A DNA stretch of 20,165 nucleotides, from contig JBAVQS010000422.1 of the NCBI GenBank assembly GCA_049694275.1, positions 1-20,165 of the forward strand. Reading direction: 5' to 3'. Below, piece by piece: positions 1 to 7,946 of this stretch (positions within the stretch are counted from its first letter, which is position 1; each line of letters begins with the position of its first letter). Under the pieces are notes generated by a model, which was not told the DNA's origin, searched no databases, and saw only the letters and a list, made by a program, of their open reading frames with translations. Position numbers and translations under genes: made by a program. This stretch comes from JBAVQS01 sp049694275. Its GTDB lineage: Bacteria > Chloroflexota > Anaerolineae > UBA4142 > SHND01.

Positions 1-2523
1 ATTCCGCTGTCTGATTTTGTCTCGTTTTGGTCGGCTGGACGTTGGGTGCTCCAGGGGCGCGATCCGTATACCCTCTACTGGCTGTACCCGCTCTGGCTGA
101 CGTTTCCGTTAATTCCTCTTGGCGCGCTCGAATACTTACCCGCGGCTGTTATCTGGCTAACGCTGACCGAAGTAGCGCTGGTCTCCTCTGTCCTTGGCCT
201 TATTCATCTCTCTGGCGTCGCGTTCCGTCCACGCGCGACGGCGCTTGTTATGATTGGGACAATCTTGTTCGCTCCCACACTCGCAGTTTTCTTCTATCAA
301 CAAATCTCGATTGCCATCCTCTTTCTGCTGGTGCTGGCCGCGTTGAGCTGGCGGCGTGACCATCCCATTGTGGCTGGCTTGTTCATGGCGTTGGCGCTGG
401 GCAAGCCGCATCTTACCCTGCTGGTTGTGCTATTCTGGCTGACTGTGGCTATTCTGCGCGGCGAATGGCGCATCCTGGGGGGATTTGTCGCCGGCTTGGG
501 CGCCGAACTGATCTCAGCCGAACTGGTGCTGCCCATGTGGGCGACGCGCTGGTTCGAATCGTTTCAAACAATTATTACGCCGGTGCTGGCAAAATTCGTC
601 TTGACTCTGAATTTTCATCTGGCTATCGTGTTCTGGGCTGGAGCGATGTTGGCGCTGGCGGTCTTGCTAGCCGTTGGCTCACTCTTGCTCGATGAGCGAC
701 CTCCCTATCTGCGGGGATGGACCCTCGCGATGGTCGCCACAATGCTCTTTTCGCCGCGCCCCATAGTCTATGACCTTGTGTTTGCCATCGCGCCTTTGGT
801 TTTGATTGCCACCCGGCGGACATGGCGAACGGAGATCGCCGTTGTCCTGGTTATTGTTCTGTCATGGACAATTGGGGGTATTGTTTCATCGATAGGCTTT
901 CTCATCTATCCCTGGGTGATCGGGCTGGCAGTGCTCTTGTCGTGGGTGACAATCAACTGGCAAGCGCTGCGACAGGGGGTGGTCTCCGTCCGGTCTTTGT
1001 TTGCACACCACCCTCGCACCTGGCGTCCCGTCTATCGCCAGGCGCTGCTGCGCTTGCTGATCCTGGGCGGTATGATCTCGACCGGACTTTACCTTTCCTG
1101 GTGCTTCCAGACGCGCCTGATTGGAAGCCTGATTCTCTTGGGGCTTTTGAGCGCCGCCTTATTTGTCAATTTGGCGCAGATCCTGGGCATCTGGTTTCTC
1201 TATTTGCACATTGCCGAACCCAATTGGCAGCTGCCCATGCCGGGACTGAGCGTCGATGTGTATGTGACGTCGTATCATGAGCCACTGCAGTTGATTGCCC
1301 GCGCATTGCGCGCTGCGCAAGCCATGCGCTATCCCCACCGGACCTATCTCCTGGACGATGGCCGCGAACCGGAATGCCGCGCCCTGGCTGAGCGACTGGG
1401 GGTAGAATATATCACTCGCCTGGACAATAGAGATGCCAAGGCGGGCAATATCAATCACGCGCTGACAAAGACCGCCGGCGAATTAATCGCCATCTTTGAT
1501 ATTGACCACGCGCCCTGCCCGGAATTCCTGGACCGGGTGCTTGGCTATTTCTTGGACCCGCAGGTTGGGTTTGTCCAGGTCATGCTGGCGCACTGCAATC
1601 AGGAGGAGAGCTTTGTCGCCCGCGCCGCGGCCGAGCAGACTTTTGATGCTTTTGGCCCCACCTTTATGGGTATGCACGGCTGTGAGAGCGCGACTGCATT
1701 TGGCAGTAACTGTACCTTTCGCCGTGCAACGCTGCAAGATATTGGAGGTTACCAGGCCGGGTTGGCTGAGGATCTCCACACTTCCATTCATGTTCATGCC
1801 CAAGGGTGGAAGTCGGTCTATGTTCCTGAAGTGCTGGCTTACGGGCTAGTGCCCGGCGACCTGATCGGTTTTTTCAAGCAACAGTTCAAGTGGGCGCGCG
1901 GCGTGTTCGAGGTGCTATTCTCCGATTTCCCCTATCTGGCCTGGGCGCTCACACCAGCGCAGCAACTCTCCTATCTGGTTCGTATGACCTATTATCTGGC
2001 CGGACCGGCGGTCGCTCTGAACCAAATCTTTTTGATTCTTTATCTGATTTTTGGTTCGCCGGTTGCGCGGCTCGACATGTCAGGGTTTCTATTACACTGG
2101 CTGCCGTTTATGGCGTTTTCCTTGCTGATCCGGCAGGTCGCAATTGCCTGCTGGCAGCCTGACCCGGCATCGCGTGGGTTTCACCTGCGCGGGATGTTGC
2201 TTGTCTTTGGCGCGTGGCCCGTCTATACGCTGGCTTTGATCTGCGCCCTTTTGCGAATCAGGATTCCTTTCATTGCAACGCCGAAACAGCGCGTACGCGG
2301 TAACTATGTCGGCCTGATCATCCCGCAGTTGATTGCCGCGGCGCTCTTGTTGTTCAGCATCGGCTGGCGAATGATGCAGGGGCTCGCCGGGTCCGATTGG
2401 ATTATGATCGTCTTTGCATTGATGAATGTCGGGATGTACGGTGGAATCCTGTACGCGACCTGGGAAAGCCGTCGCGTCAATTTCTCGCAAGTGCAATCTG
2501 TGTGCGAGAGCGAGATTGCTTGA
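1..2523 (+). CDS. Membrane glycosyltransferase: GT87-like N-terminus fused to GT2 cellulose-synthase-like domain (5' partial)
   Basis: The frame is open from base 1, and the codons before the first GTG (46) already read like the family (SDFVSFWSAGRW), so the true start lies upstream. Residues 1 to about 300 (numbered from base 1) form a multi-helix membrane region. It has the SDF...AG...DPY pattern and an ALGKP segment typical of GT87/DUF2029 polyprenol-sugar mannosyltransferases. Residues about 415-640 form a cytoplasmic GT2 domain: DDG at 452-454, DID at 500-502, AED at 589-591 and QQFKW at 627-631, a K-for-R version of QxxRW. More helices follow, with the IPFIATPK segment usual in cellulose-synthase-like proteins. 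No PilZ domain is visible. The likely role is processive synthesis or transfer of an extracytoplasmic polysaccharide; acceptor and sugar are unknown. It ends at a bidirectional terminator facing def. Confidence 0.85.
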   Translation: MPLSDFVSFWSAGRWVLQGRDPYTLYWLYPLWLTFPLIPLGALEYLPAAVIWLTLTEVALVSSVLGLIHLSGVAFRPRATALVMIGTILFAPTLAVFFYQQISIAILFLLVLAALSWRRDHPIVAGLFMALALGKPHLTLLVVLFWLTVAILRGEWRILGGFVAGLGAELISAELVLPMWATRWFESFQTIITPVLAKFVLTLNFHLAIVFWAGAMLALAVLLAVGSLLLDERPPYLRGWTLAMVATMLFSPRPIVYDLVFAIAPLVLIATRRTWRTEIAVVLVIVLSWTIGGIVSSIGFLIYPWVIGLAVLLSWVTINWQALRQGVVSVRSLFAHHPRTWRPVYRQALLRLLILGGMISTGLYLSWCFQTRLIGSLILLGLLSAALFVNLAQILGIWFLYLHIAEPNWQLPMPGLSVDVYVTSYHEPLQLIARALRAAQAMRYPHRTYLLDDGREPECRALAERLGVEYITRLDNRDAKAGNINHALTKTAGELIAIFDIDHAPCPEFLDRVLGYFLDPQVGFVQVMLAHCNQEESFVARAAAEQTFDAFGPTFMGMHGCESATAFGSNCTFRRATLQDIGGYQAGLAEDLHTSIHVHAQGWKSVYVPEVLAYGLVPGDLIGFFKQQFKWARGVFEVLFSDFPYLAWALTPAQQLSYLVRMTYYLAGPAVALNQIFLILYLIFGSPVARLDMSGFLLHWLPFMAFSLLIRQVAIACWQPDPASRGFHLRGMLLVFGAWPVYTLALICALLRIRIPFIATPKQRVRGNYVGLIIPQLIAAALLLFSIGWRMMQGLAGSDWIMIVFALMNVGMYGGILYATWESRRVNFSQVQSVCESEIA

Positions 2524-2529
2524 GAGGAG

Positions 2530-2573
2530 AAAAAAAGGGGAGAGCCGAATCGGTGTTCGACTCTCCCTTTTGT
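2530..2573. terminator. Bidirectional rho-independent terminator between convergent genes
   Basis: A GGGAGAG/CTCTCCC stem extends inward through CGAA/TTCG around a TCGGTG loop. It is flanked by an A-run on the left (2530-2536) and TTTTGTT on the right. Each strand therefore reads as a hairpin followed by U-rich sequence. It sits directly after the glycosyltransferase stop and just beyond the end of the oppositely oriented def gene, so it can serve both. Confidence 0.75.
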
Positions 2574-2602
2574 TGCCGGGGCGCAAGACGCTCTTGAAAA
2601 TT

Positions 2603-3151
2603 TCAATATCCCGCGATGACGCTGTCGCTCTTTTCCTGAAACACCGGAATGCGCTCGTGGTTGGGACCGATCTTGAACAGGTGCTCTTTGCTCTCCAGGC
2701 GGTCGGTAAAGAGGACCCCGTCGAGATGGTCGATCTCGTGCTGGAGCACCCGGGCGAGATAGCCAGTCGCTTTGACCTTGACCTCTTTGCCCTTGCGGTT
2801 CATTCCCTTGACGGTCACGGTCATAGACCGCTTGACCATTCCGAGATAGCCGGGAATGGAGAGGCAGCCCTCTTCACCAAACTGCTCGCCGTCGGCCTTT
2901 GAGATCTCAGGGTTGATCAACTGGAGTTCGGTTCCTCCTTGCGGATCATCTTCGTCTTCGGGTGTCTCGACGACAATGACGCGGAGCGAGACGCCGATCT
3001 GAGGCGCTGCGAGTCCAACTCCAGGCGCCTCGCGCATCGTTTCGATCATGTCGTCGATCAGCTTTTGCGTGGTCGCGTCGATCTTTTTAACCTTTTTTGC
3101 TTTGGTCCGAAGCACAGGTTCTTCGGAGGTGTAAATCGTTCGTGTCGCCAT
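2603..3151 (-). CDS. def: Peptide deformylase
   Basis: This 182-residue protein removes the N-terminal formyl group from nascent proteins in the cytoplasm, using a bound metal ion. All three family motifs are intact: GVGLAAPQ at residues 44-51, EGCLS with metal ligand Cys96, and HEIDH with ligands His138 and His142 and catalytic Glu139. Length is normal for the family. The acidic insert EDEDDPQGG (residues 65-73) is a surface loop. The ATG at 3151 gives the usual short N-terminus; no good Shine-Dalgarno precedes it. A hairpin lies between this gene and the upstream redoxin gene, so def is probably transcribed at least partly on its own. Confidence 0.95.
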   Translation of the reverse strand: MATRTIYTSEEPVLRTKAKKVKKIDATTQKLIDDMIETMREAPGVGLAAPQIGVSLRVIVVETPEDEDDPQGGTELQLINPEISKADGEQFGEEGCLSIPGYLGMVKRSMTVTVKGMNRKGKEVKVKATGYLARVLQHEIDHLDGVLFTDRLESKEHLFKIGPNHERIPVFQEKSDSVIAGY

Positions 3152-3161
3152 AACTTTTTAT

Positions 3162-3196
3162 AAACCCCAAAGGTCTCGTAGACCCTTGGGGTTTTG
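3162..3196. terminator. Hairpin terminator between redoxin gene and def
   Basis: Fifteen-base arms (3162-3176 and 3180-3194) enclose a 3-nt loop. On the minus-strand transcript the single non-Watson-Crick position is a G-U wobble; on the plus strand it is an A-C mismatch. This favours use by the leftward redoxin/nuo transcript. The better T-run (TTTTG) is on the plus side, so the tail for the minus transcript is weak. It may act as an attenuator of read-through into def. Confidence 0.6.
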
Positions 3197-3232
3197 TTTC
3201 GTTACTCTTCCAGAGTATTAGTGGCTCGCCTC

Positions 3233-3703
3233 TCAGCCGGGTTTAAACTCGATTACCGATTCGCCTGGCGAGATCACCGTTTTAGGTTTCACGCCCAGTT
3301 GTCCGGCGATATGTGCTCCCAGTTGCTCAAACTGTTCGCGGTTCCATGCAACCGCGGTTGCAACGATTTGCCCGTTTGAATCGATCAGGAATCCCGTTGG
3401 CACAAAGTCGGGTGCATAGGCGTGAGCGAGCTTGTGTCCTTCATCTATCAATAATGGAAAGGTGCTACCGTGTTGGATGCCAAAAGCCTGCGTTCGCTCT
3501 GGCTCATGTTGCGAGATGCCCACGACGTTCAGTCCAGCCGTATGATACGCCAGATGGAGCCGTTCGTAAAACGGCCAGGCGTACTGGCAGGTTGGGCATG
3601 TCGTCTTGAAAAAGAGCGCCAGCGTCAGTCTATTCCGTCGATAGGCCTTACCGTCCGGCGTCAAGAGCTCAATCTCCGGGGCTTTGTCACTTGCTCCTAG
3701 CAT
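3233..3703 (-). CDS. Thioredoxin-fold redoxin (AhpC/TSA or TlpA-like)
   Basis: The 156-residue protein has a thioredoxin fold with a CPTC active site at residues 36-39 and the cis-proline segment VPTGFLID. The context before the first cysteine (FFKTTC) lacks the proline of the classical peroxiredoxin PxxxTxxC motif, so a disulfide reductase or redoxin role is more likely than a 2-Cys peroxidase. There is no signal peptide or membrane anchor, so it is probably cytoplasmic. It lies 87 nt downstream of nuoI on the same strand and may be co-transcribed with the nuo genes. The ATG at 3703 has AGGAG upstream at somewhat long spacing. Substrate unknown. Confidence 0.8.
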   Translation of the reverse strand: MLGASDKAPEIELLTPDGKAYRRNRLTLALFFKTTCPTCQYAWPFYERLHLAYHTAGLNVVGISQHEPERTQAFGIQHGSTFPLLIDEGHKLAHAYAPDFVPTGFLIDSNGQIVATAVAWNREQFEQLGAHIAGQLGVKPKTVISPGESVIEFKPG

Positions 3704-3790
3704 CGAGATTCATCGCTCCTTTGGACTGTCCGCCTGCCCACCGGAATAGGCTCGTTCGTCCTTCTTTTGGCTTTCGACCGGCGAAGTTGC

Positions 3791-4495
3791 TCACTTGTTT
3801 TTGGCGGCAACGGCTTGTGTCTGGGCGGCGGCCGCCGCCGGTTTCTTGGCCTTGGCTTCTTCTTTTGCCTTGCGGACTGCTTCTTCGCGCGCGTAATCCG
3901 TCGGTTTGATCTCACTATAATACGTGGTCGATTTCAAGAGCGCATTGATGTCATAGATGTGATTGACATGCCGCTCGTATCCGGCGAGCTCGAAATCATT
4001 GTCCATCTTGATGGCATCGAACGGGCAGAATTCGGCGCAGAGGCCGCAGTTCATGCAGACGTCAATGTCGATAAAGAACTCGGCCGCTTTGGGCTTGGGC
4101 TTGCCATCGTCGCCAACCGCGCGCACGATCCAGATGCACTGGGGCGGGCAGACCTTGGCGCAAATACCGCACGCTGTGCAGCGCTCTTCGCCAATCTCTT
4201 CCTTGCCGGTGCCAGCGTTGATCACCGAATTACCGGCGGCGTCGAGCTTGGGCTCATAGATCAGGAAGGGGATAAAGCGAAAGTTTTCGGGCGGCGGCAG
4301 CTTTTGCTCTGGATACTGGACCGTAAAGAGACCCTTTTCCGTGATGCTTTGTTGCTGTTTGATCCCTTCCGGCGAGATGTACTTGAACAGCGACCTGCCC
4401 TTGACGCGTTGTTGAAAATCGACATAATAGGTTTCCCATGCGTGTCGCAGGGTGATCAACATGCCATTGGCGACACCGGCTAATGGTAACTTCAT
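3791..4495 (-). CDS. nuoI: NADH-quinone oxidoreductase subunit I (two [4Fe-4S] ferredoxin-like)
   Basis: Two CxxCxxCxxxCP clusters are intact: Cys106, 109, 112, 116 and Cys147, 150, 153, 157. They bind the N6a and N6b [4Fe-4S] centres, which relay electrons through the peripheral arm of complex I towards NuoB. The N-terminal segment before the clusters fits NuoI, which packs against the membrane subunit NuoH. An insert of about 20 residues precedes the first cluster, and the protein ends in an Ala/Lys-rich tail (from about residue 205) absent from textbook NuoI. The start at 4495 has a good GGAGA Shine-Dalgarno. The gene lies 59 nt downstream of nuoCD. Confidence 0.9.
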   Translation of the reverse strand: MKLPLAGVANGMLITLRHAWETYYVDFQQRVKGRSLFKYISPEGIKQQQSITEKGLFTVQYPEQKLPPPENFRFIPFLIYEPKLDAAGNSVINAGTGKEEIGEERCTACGICAKVCPPQCIWIVRAVGDDGKPKPKAAEFFIDIDVCMNCGLCAEFCPFDAIKMDNDFELAGYERHVNHIYDINALLKSTTYYSEIKPTDYAREEAVRKAKEEAKAKKPAAAAAQTQAVAAKNK

Positions 4496-4554
4496 GATTC
4501 TTCTCCGATTAAGTGCATCATTTTTCTACTTCGCAGGTTCATATAGATGCACTC

Positions 4555-6345
4555 CTAGCGGTCTACGGACCCCATGATGATATCGACAGCGCCGACGATA
4601 GCGACGAGGTCGCCGATCTTGTGGCCGATGGCCATCTGTTCCAGCGTTCCCAGGTTGATGAAGTCGCCAGCGCGGATGTGATAGCGATAGGGGTTTTGCG
4701 ATCCGTCGCTGACGACGTACCAGCCGAATTCGCCGCGCGGCGCTTCGACGTGGCCGTAAAAATCGCCCTTGGGGACGCGCACCTGGTAATTCTTTTTGCC
4801 GGTCTGGATCTCGCCGCTGGGAATCTGTTTGATCGCCTGGCTGAGAATTTTGCAGGATTCACGCACTTCCTGGATGCGGCAGACCATTCGATCATACACA
4901 TCGCCGTGCGTGCCGGTGATGACATTGAAATCAAACCGGTCATAGATCGAATAGGGGTCCGACCGGCGGAGGTCGTAAGCAACCCCGGAGGCGCGCAACT
5001 GCGGGCCTGAAGCCCCATAGTTAATGGCGAGTTGAGGGGAAAGGATGCCGATGTTTTTGGCGCGCACGTCAAAGATTTCGTTATGGACGAGATAGGACTC
5101 GAGTTCGTCGGTGACGCGCGGGATGCGGTTCTCGGCCAGCTCGCGGGTTACGTCGAGAAATCCATCCGGCAGATCGCGCCACACGCCGCCAAAGCGCATA
5201 TAGTTCGGCATCATGCGCGAGCCGGCGGTCGATTCAAAGAGGTCGAGGATCAACTCGCGCTCTTCGATGCCATACAGAATCGGGGTAAAGAACGCGCCCA
5301 GGTCGGAATAGAGCTGGCCGATGCCGCCAAAGAGGTGGGACTGAATACGGGTTAGTTCCAGCATAATGACCCGGATATATTCGGTCCGTTCCGGCGGTTT
5401 GATGCCCATGAGCTTTTCGACCGCGTGGGCATAGCCATGCTCCATCGCCAACCCTGCAACGTAATCAAGACGGTCGCAAAACGGCATGTTCATAAGATAG
5501 GTATTGCGCTCGCCAATCTTTTCGTGATTGCGGTGCATATACCCATAGACCGGTTCGAGCCCCATGATCGTTTCGCCGTCGATGGTGACGCGCAGGCGAA
5601 AGACGCCGTGTGTCGAGGGATGCTGCGGGCCGATGTTGACGACGATCGGCTGGGAGCGGAGCGACCGTCCCTGTGCGCTTTCGGCGATGCTGGGGATGAC
5701 TCGCACGATCTCGCGGAGCGCGGCATAGTTCACCGGGTCGAATCCCGCAGGATAGTTCACATTGTCATGCCATGGATTCCGGTCCTCGGCGATGACGTGG
5801 TGGCCTTGGTCCCATCGCGAGTCGAATGGCTTGTGATCTTGCTCGTAATACGGCTCTTTGTAATCTTTGCGCAGCGGATGCCCGGCAAACCCTTCCCACA
5901 TGAAAATGCGGCGTAGGTTGGGATGTCCCATAAAGCGAATCCCCATGAGGTCATAGACCTCACGCTCTTGCTGGTCTGCTGCGCCATAGAGCGAGACGAG
6001 CGATGGTAGAACGGGATTGTCCTTGTCGGTCAGGTTGACCTTGAGGGGCAGGGGCGCTCCGCCGCGTGAGATGTTGGTCAGGTGATAGACGACCTCAAAA
6101 CGATCGGGCCAATCTACGCTTGTGACCTGGTTCAAATAGTCGTATCCCAGGTCCGGCGTGTTTTTCAAATAGGCGACTGCGTCGGGGAGCTTGCTACCCT
6201 GAATGACAATCCCGGATGAACTGGAGGAAACGACCGCGCCCGGGATCGCTTCCTTGAGGATTTGGGCGATGCTGTCGGGATCATACGTTTTCGATTTTTC
6301 GACGGGTGTGACTGGGGTCACTTGCGTCGGTGCAATTGTTGCCAT
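4555..6345 (-). CDS. nuoCD: NADH-quinone oxidoreductase subunit C/D fusion
   Basis: This 596-residue protein joins NuoC (30 kDa subunit, residues about 20-190) to NuoD (49 kDa subunit, about 225-596). NuoC is marked by EREVYDLMGI (127-136) followed by GHPNLRRI and GHPLRKDY. NuoD opens with QHPSTHG (241-247), whose histidines help form the quinone site, and ends with the family GSVDR. The nickel-binding CxxC pairs of the related NiFe hydrogenases are absent, so this is a respiratory complex I subunit. Fused NuoCD is known in enterobacteria and some other lineages. The start at 6345 has GAGGG at good spacing and follows nuoB after a 141-nt spacer. Confidence 0.93.
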   Translation of the reverse strand: MATIAPTQVTPVTPVEKSKTYDPDSIAQILKEAIPGAVVSSSSSGIVIQGSKLPDAVAYLKNTPDLGYDYLNQVTSVDWPDRFEVVYHLTNISRGGAPLPLKVNLTDKDNPVLPSLVSLYGAADQQEREVYDLMGIRFMGHPNLRRIFMWEGFAGHPLRKDYKEPYYEQDHKPFDSRWDQGHHVIAEDRNPWHDNVNYPAGFDPVNYAALREIVRVIPSIAESAQGRSLRSQPIVVNIGPQHPSTHGVFRLRVTIDGETIMGLEPVYGYMHRNHEKIGERNTYLMNMPFCDRLDYVAGLAMEHGYAHAVEKLMGIKPPERTEYIRVIMLELTRIQSHLFGGIGQLYSDLGAFFTPILYGIEERELILDLFESTAGSRMMPNYMRFGGVWRDLPDGFLDVTRELAENRIPRVTDELESYLVHNEIFDVRAKNIGILSPQLAINYGASGPQLRASGVAYDLRRSDPYSIYDRFDFNVITGTHGDVYDRMVCRIQEVRESCKILSQAIKQIPSGEIQTGKKNYQVRVPKGDFYGHVEAPRGEFGWYVVSDGSQNPYRYHIRAGDFINLGTLEQMAIGHKIGDLVAIVGAVDIIMGSVDR

Positions 6346-6486
6346 CAGTATCCCTCGGCTCTATTTCTTGGTCTGGTCCTGTGGTTGGCCGTCTTGGGTC
6401 CCAGGGTTGTCTTTGCATATCAACTCTGGGCCCTTGACCTTTTGGCGATGCTCTTTTGTTGCGGCTGTGGATTGCAAGCCGCCGGG

Positions 6487-7632
6487 TCAAGTAATTGGTT
6501 TCTCGGGCGGCGGAACCTTGCTCGACCCGATCTGTTCCTTGAACTTTCTAGTCGCCTCTTTGGACTCGCCCGCATTGGGCTCTGTTTCGATGACACCGCG
6601 GTCCGATGGCTCGCTCACGTCAAGCTTGTTGCGGACCTCTTCTTGAGTCGCCTTTTCAATTTGCTCCGCTTCAGTGCGCGCCTGAGGGGTTCCCTGTGCA
6701 AGCTCCTGGTGGATCTTTTCGGCCTTGGCAGCAAAATCAGCATCAGCCTTGAGCTCGGCAAGCTTGGATTGGTCCTTGGGTGTTGCTGTCGGCAGACCGG
6801 CCGCGGCGGGCTTGTTCGGGTCGCGCGCGCCGGCCGGCGTAGAAGTCGTAGCGGTGGGAGCATTGGCCGTTTTGGCCGCAGCGGGTTGATGCCGTGCCTC
6901 GGCTTCGCCCTCTTTTTTACCGTGCTTGGTCTCTGCGCGCGATGCAATGTGCACGTAAAGCGCTTCCTGCTTGTCTGGATCGGCGGCGAGCTGCTTGAGC
7001 TCGTAGGCGCGACGCGGGTCATAGAGATCAGGCCCATAAACCGGTTCTGGAATCGCTTCGTGGCTCTCGGCTTGGTACCATGGCACGGAGGCTACGGATT
7101 GGGTGTCGATCTTTTTCTGGAGTGTAATCAGGCCATTCAGCAGAGCTTGCGGGGTGGGGGGGCAACCGGGGACATAGACGTCGACCGGGAGGAACTTGTC
7201 AATGCCCGAGACGACGTTATACCCTTCTTTGAAAGGACCGCCCGCAGAGGCGCATGCGCCCATTGCCAGCACATATTTCGGCTCGGCCATCTGATTGTAC
7301 AAGCGCACAATCGCGGGCGCCATCTTTTTGGTCACGGTCCCCGCCACGATCATCAAATCTGCCTGGCGGGGCGAGGGGCGGAACAATTCTGCGCCAAAAC
7401 GCGCAATATCATAACGGCTCGACCCCGCGACGATCATTTCGATCGCGCAGCAGGCGAGCCCGAATTGCATCGGCCAGATCGAAGAACGGCGTCCCCAATT
7501 ATAAATCTGGTCAAGCAATTCAACTGCCTTGTCCATGGGCCCGGTCCAGACCTTGCGCTTGACCTCTTCTTCAACCCAGGTGTCCTCGCTGTCGAGCACC
7601 ATGATAGGCTGGGTCTTGTCCATTTCACTCAT
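6487..7632 (-). CDS. nuoB: NADH-quinone oxidoreductase subunit B with long disordered C-terminal extension
   Basis: Residues about 30-195 are a complete NuoB, which carries the terminal [4Fe-4S] cluster N2 that passes electrons to quinone. The ligands are visible: the tandem Cys61-Cys62, Cys127 and Cys157 (PGCPPTP). The family is usually 160-220 residues, whereas this one has 381. From about residue 200 the sequence becomes rich in Ala, Lys, Glu, Thr and Pro with no hydrophobic core pattern, so it is probably disordered or partly helical. The extension is in one open frame with no sign of a frameshift. The ATG at 7632 has GAGAGGAG 7 nt upstream. This is the first gene of the leftward nuo block. 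Confidence 0.92.
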   Translation of the reverse strand: MSEMDKTQPIMVLDSEDTWVEEEVKRKVWTGPMDKAVELLDQIYNWGRRSSIWPMQFGLACCAIEMIVAGSSRYDIARFGAELFRPSPRQADLMIVAGTVTKKMAPAIVRLYNQMAEPKYVLAMGACASAGGPFKEGYNVVSGIDKFLPVDVYVPGCPPTPQALLNGLITLQKKIDTQSVASVPWYQAESHEAIPEPVYGPDLYDPRRAYELKQLAADPDKQEALYVHIASRAETKHGKKEGEAEARHQPAAAKTANAPTATTSTPAGARDPNKPAAAGLPTATPKDQSKLAELKADADFAAKAEKIHQELAQGTPQARTEAEQIEKATQEEVRNKLDVSEPSDRGVIETEPNAGESKEATRKFKEQIGSSKVPPPEKPIT

Positions 7633-7861
7633 CAGCTAACTCCTCTCGTTAGCGCATCACTACACGCGCCCCATCCTTCTTGCATCCGCCGAAAGTTCCC
7701 CGAATCTTTGAAAGGGACGGCGGGCTGGGGATATATTCGCCTGAAAGAATAGGCGTCCTCGATACAAGAATCTCAATCGTGCCCTGGCAGGCGCGTGCTG
7801 ATGCGCTATCGTCATTGATCAAAGGGAGTGCAGGATAGCTCTTTGCAAACAGGCTTCGTGA
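7633..7861 (-). other. Long 5' leader of the nuo block
   Basis: If the promoter at 7862-7891 is used, nuoB has an untranslated leader of about 220 nt. A perfect 10-bp inverted repeat (7650-7659 and 7799-7808) could close the leader into one large domain whose 3' strand ends 2 nt before the nuoB Shine-Dalgarno. A smaller hairpin with arms CGCCT/AGGCG lies inside near 7740-7757. I match it to no known riboswitch class and see no convincing gene in it. Confidence 0.4.
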
Positions 7862-7926
7862 ATTATACCACACAAGCCCGTGCAGCATCAAACTGGGCCG
7901 ATAGAACAAGCCTGTTTGTGGTATAA
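7846..7926. promoter_or_regulatory. Inverted-repeat operator candidate in divergent promoter region
   Basis: Two words occur once on each strand. The 11-mer AAGCCTGTTTG is at 7908-7918 (+) and 7846-7856 (-). TGTGGTATAA is at 7917-7926 (+) and 7863-7872 (-), overlapping each -10. The first word falls in the spacer of the rightward promoter but near the start point of the leftward one. A shared regulator, possibly the adjacent response regulator, could bind here; that is inference. Confidence 0.4.
7862..7891 (-). promoter_or_regulatory. Promoter for the nuo block (extended -10)
   Basis: Read on the minus strand, TATAAT lies at 7867-7862, preceded by TGG, which makes an extended -10 element. 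TTGATG at 7891-7886 is a fair -35 at 18-nt spacing. It mirrors the response-regulator promoter on the other strand. Confidence 0.6.
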
Positions 7927-7927
7927 T
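7919..7927 (+). promoter_or_regulatory. Promoter for the response regulator gene (extended -10)
   Basis: TGGTATAAT is a perfect extended -10 element. No good -35 is present at 17-18 nt. The predicted start point is about 6-8 nt downstream, giving a very short leader that barely contains the AGAGGA ribosome site at 7934-7939. Confidence 0.6.
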
Positions 7928-7946
7928 CGCGCCAGAGGAAAAAACA

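Noticed and set aside
2541..2570. tRNA-like 3' end (GTTCGA followed by a pyrimidine arm)
   Set aside because: No D-arm, anticodon arm or matching 5' acceptor strand is present. The sequence is fully explained as a convergent-gene terminator.
6281..6490. Small minus-strand frame between nuoB and nuoCD starting at TTG in the nuoB stop region
   Set aside because: It overlaps nuoCD by about 65 nt, is Arg/Pro-rich without hydrophobic pattern and has no ribosome site; the 141-nt spacer seems non-coding.
6262..7752. Plus-strand open frame of 496 codons opposite nuoB
   Set aside because: It lies antisense to a well-supported gene, has no family-like motifs and no ribosome site. Long mirror frames are expected opposite GC-rich coding DNA.
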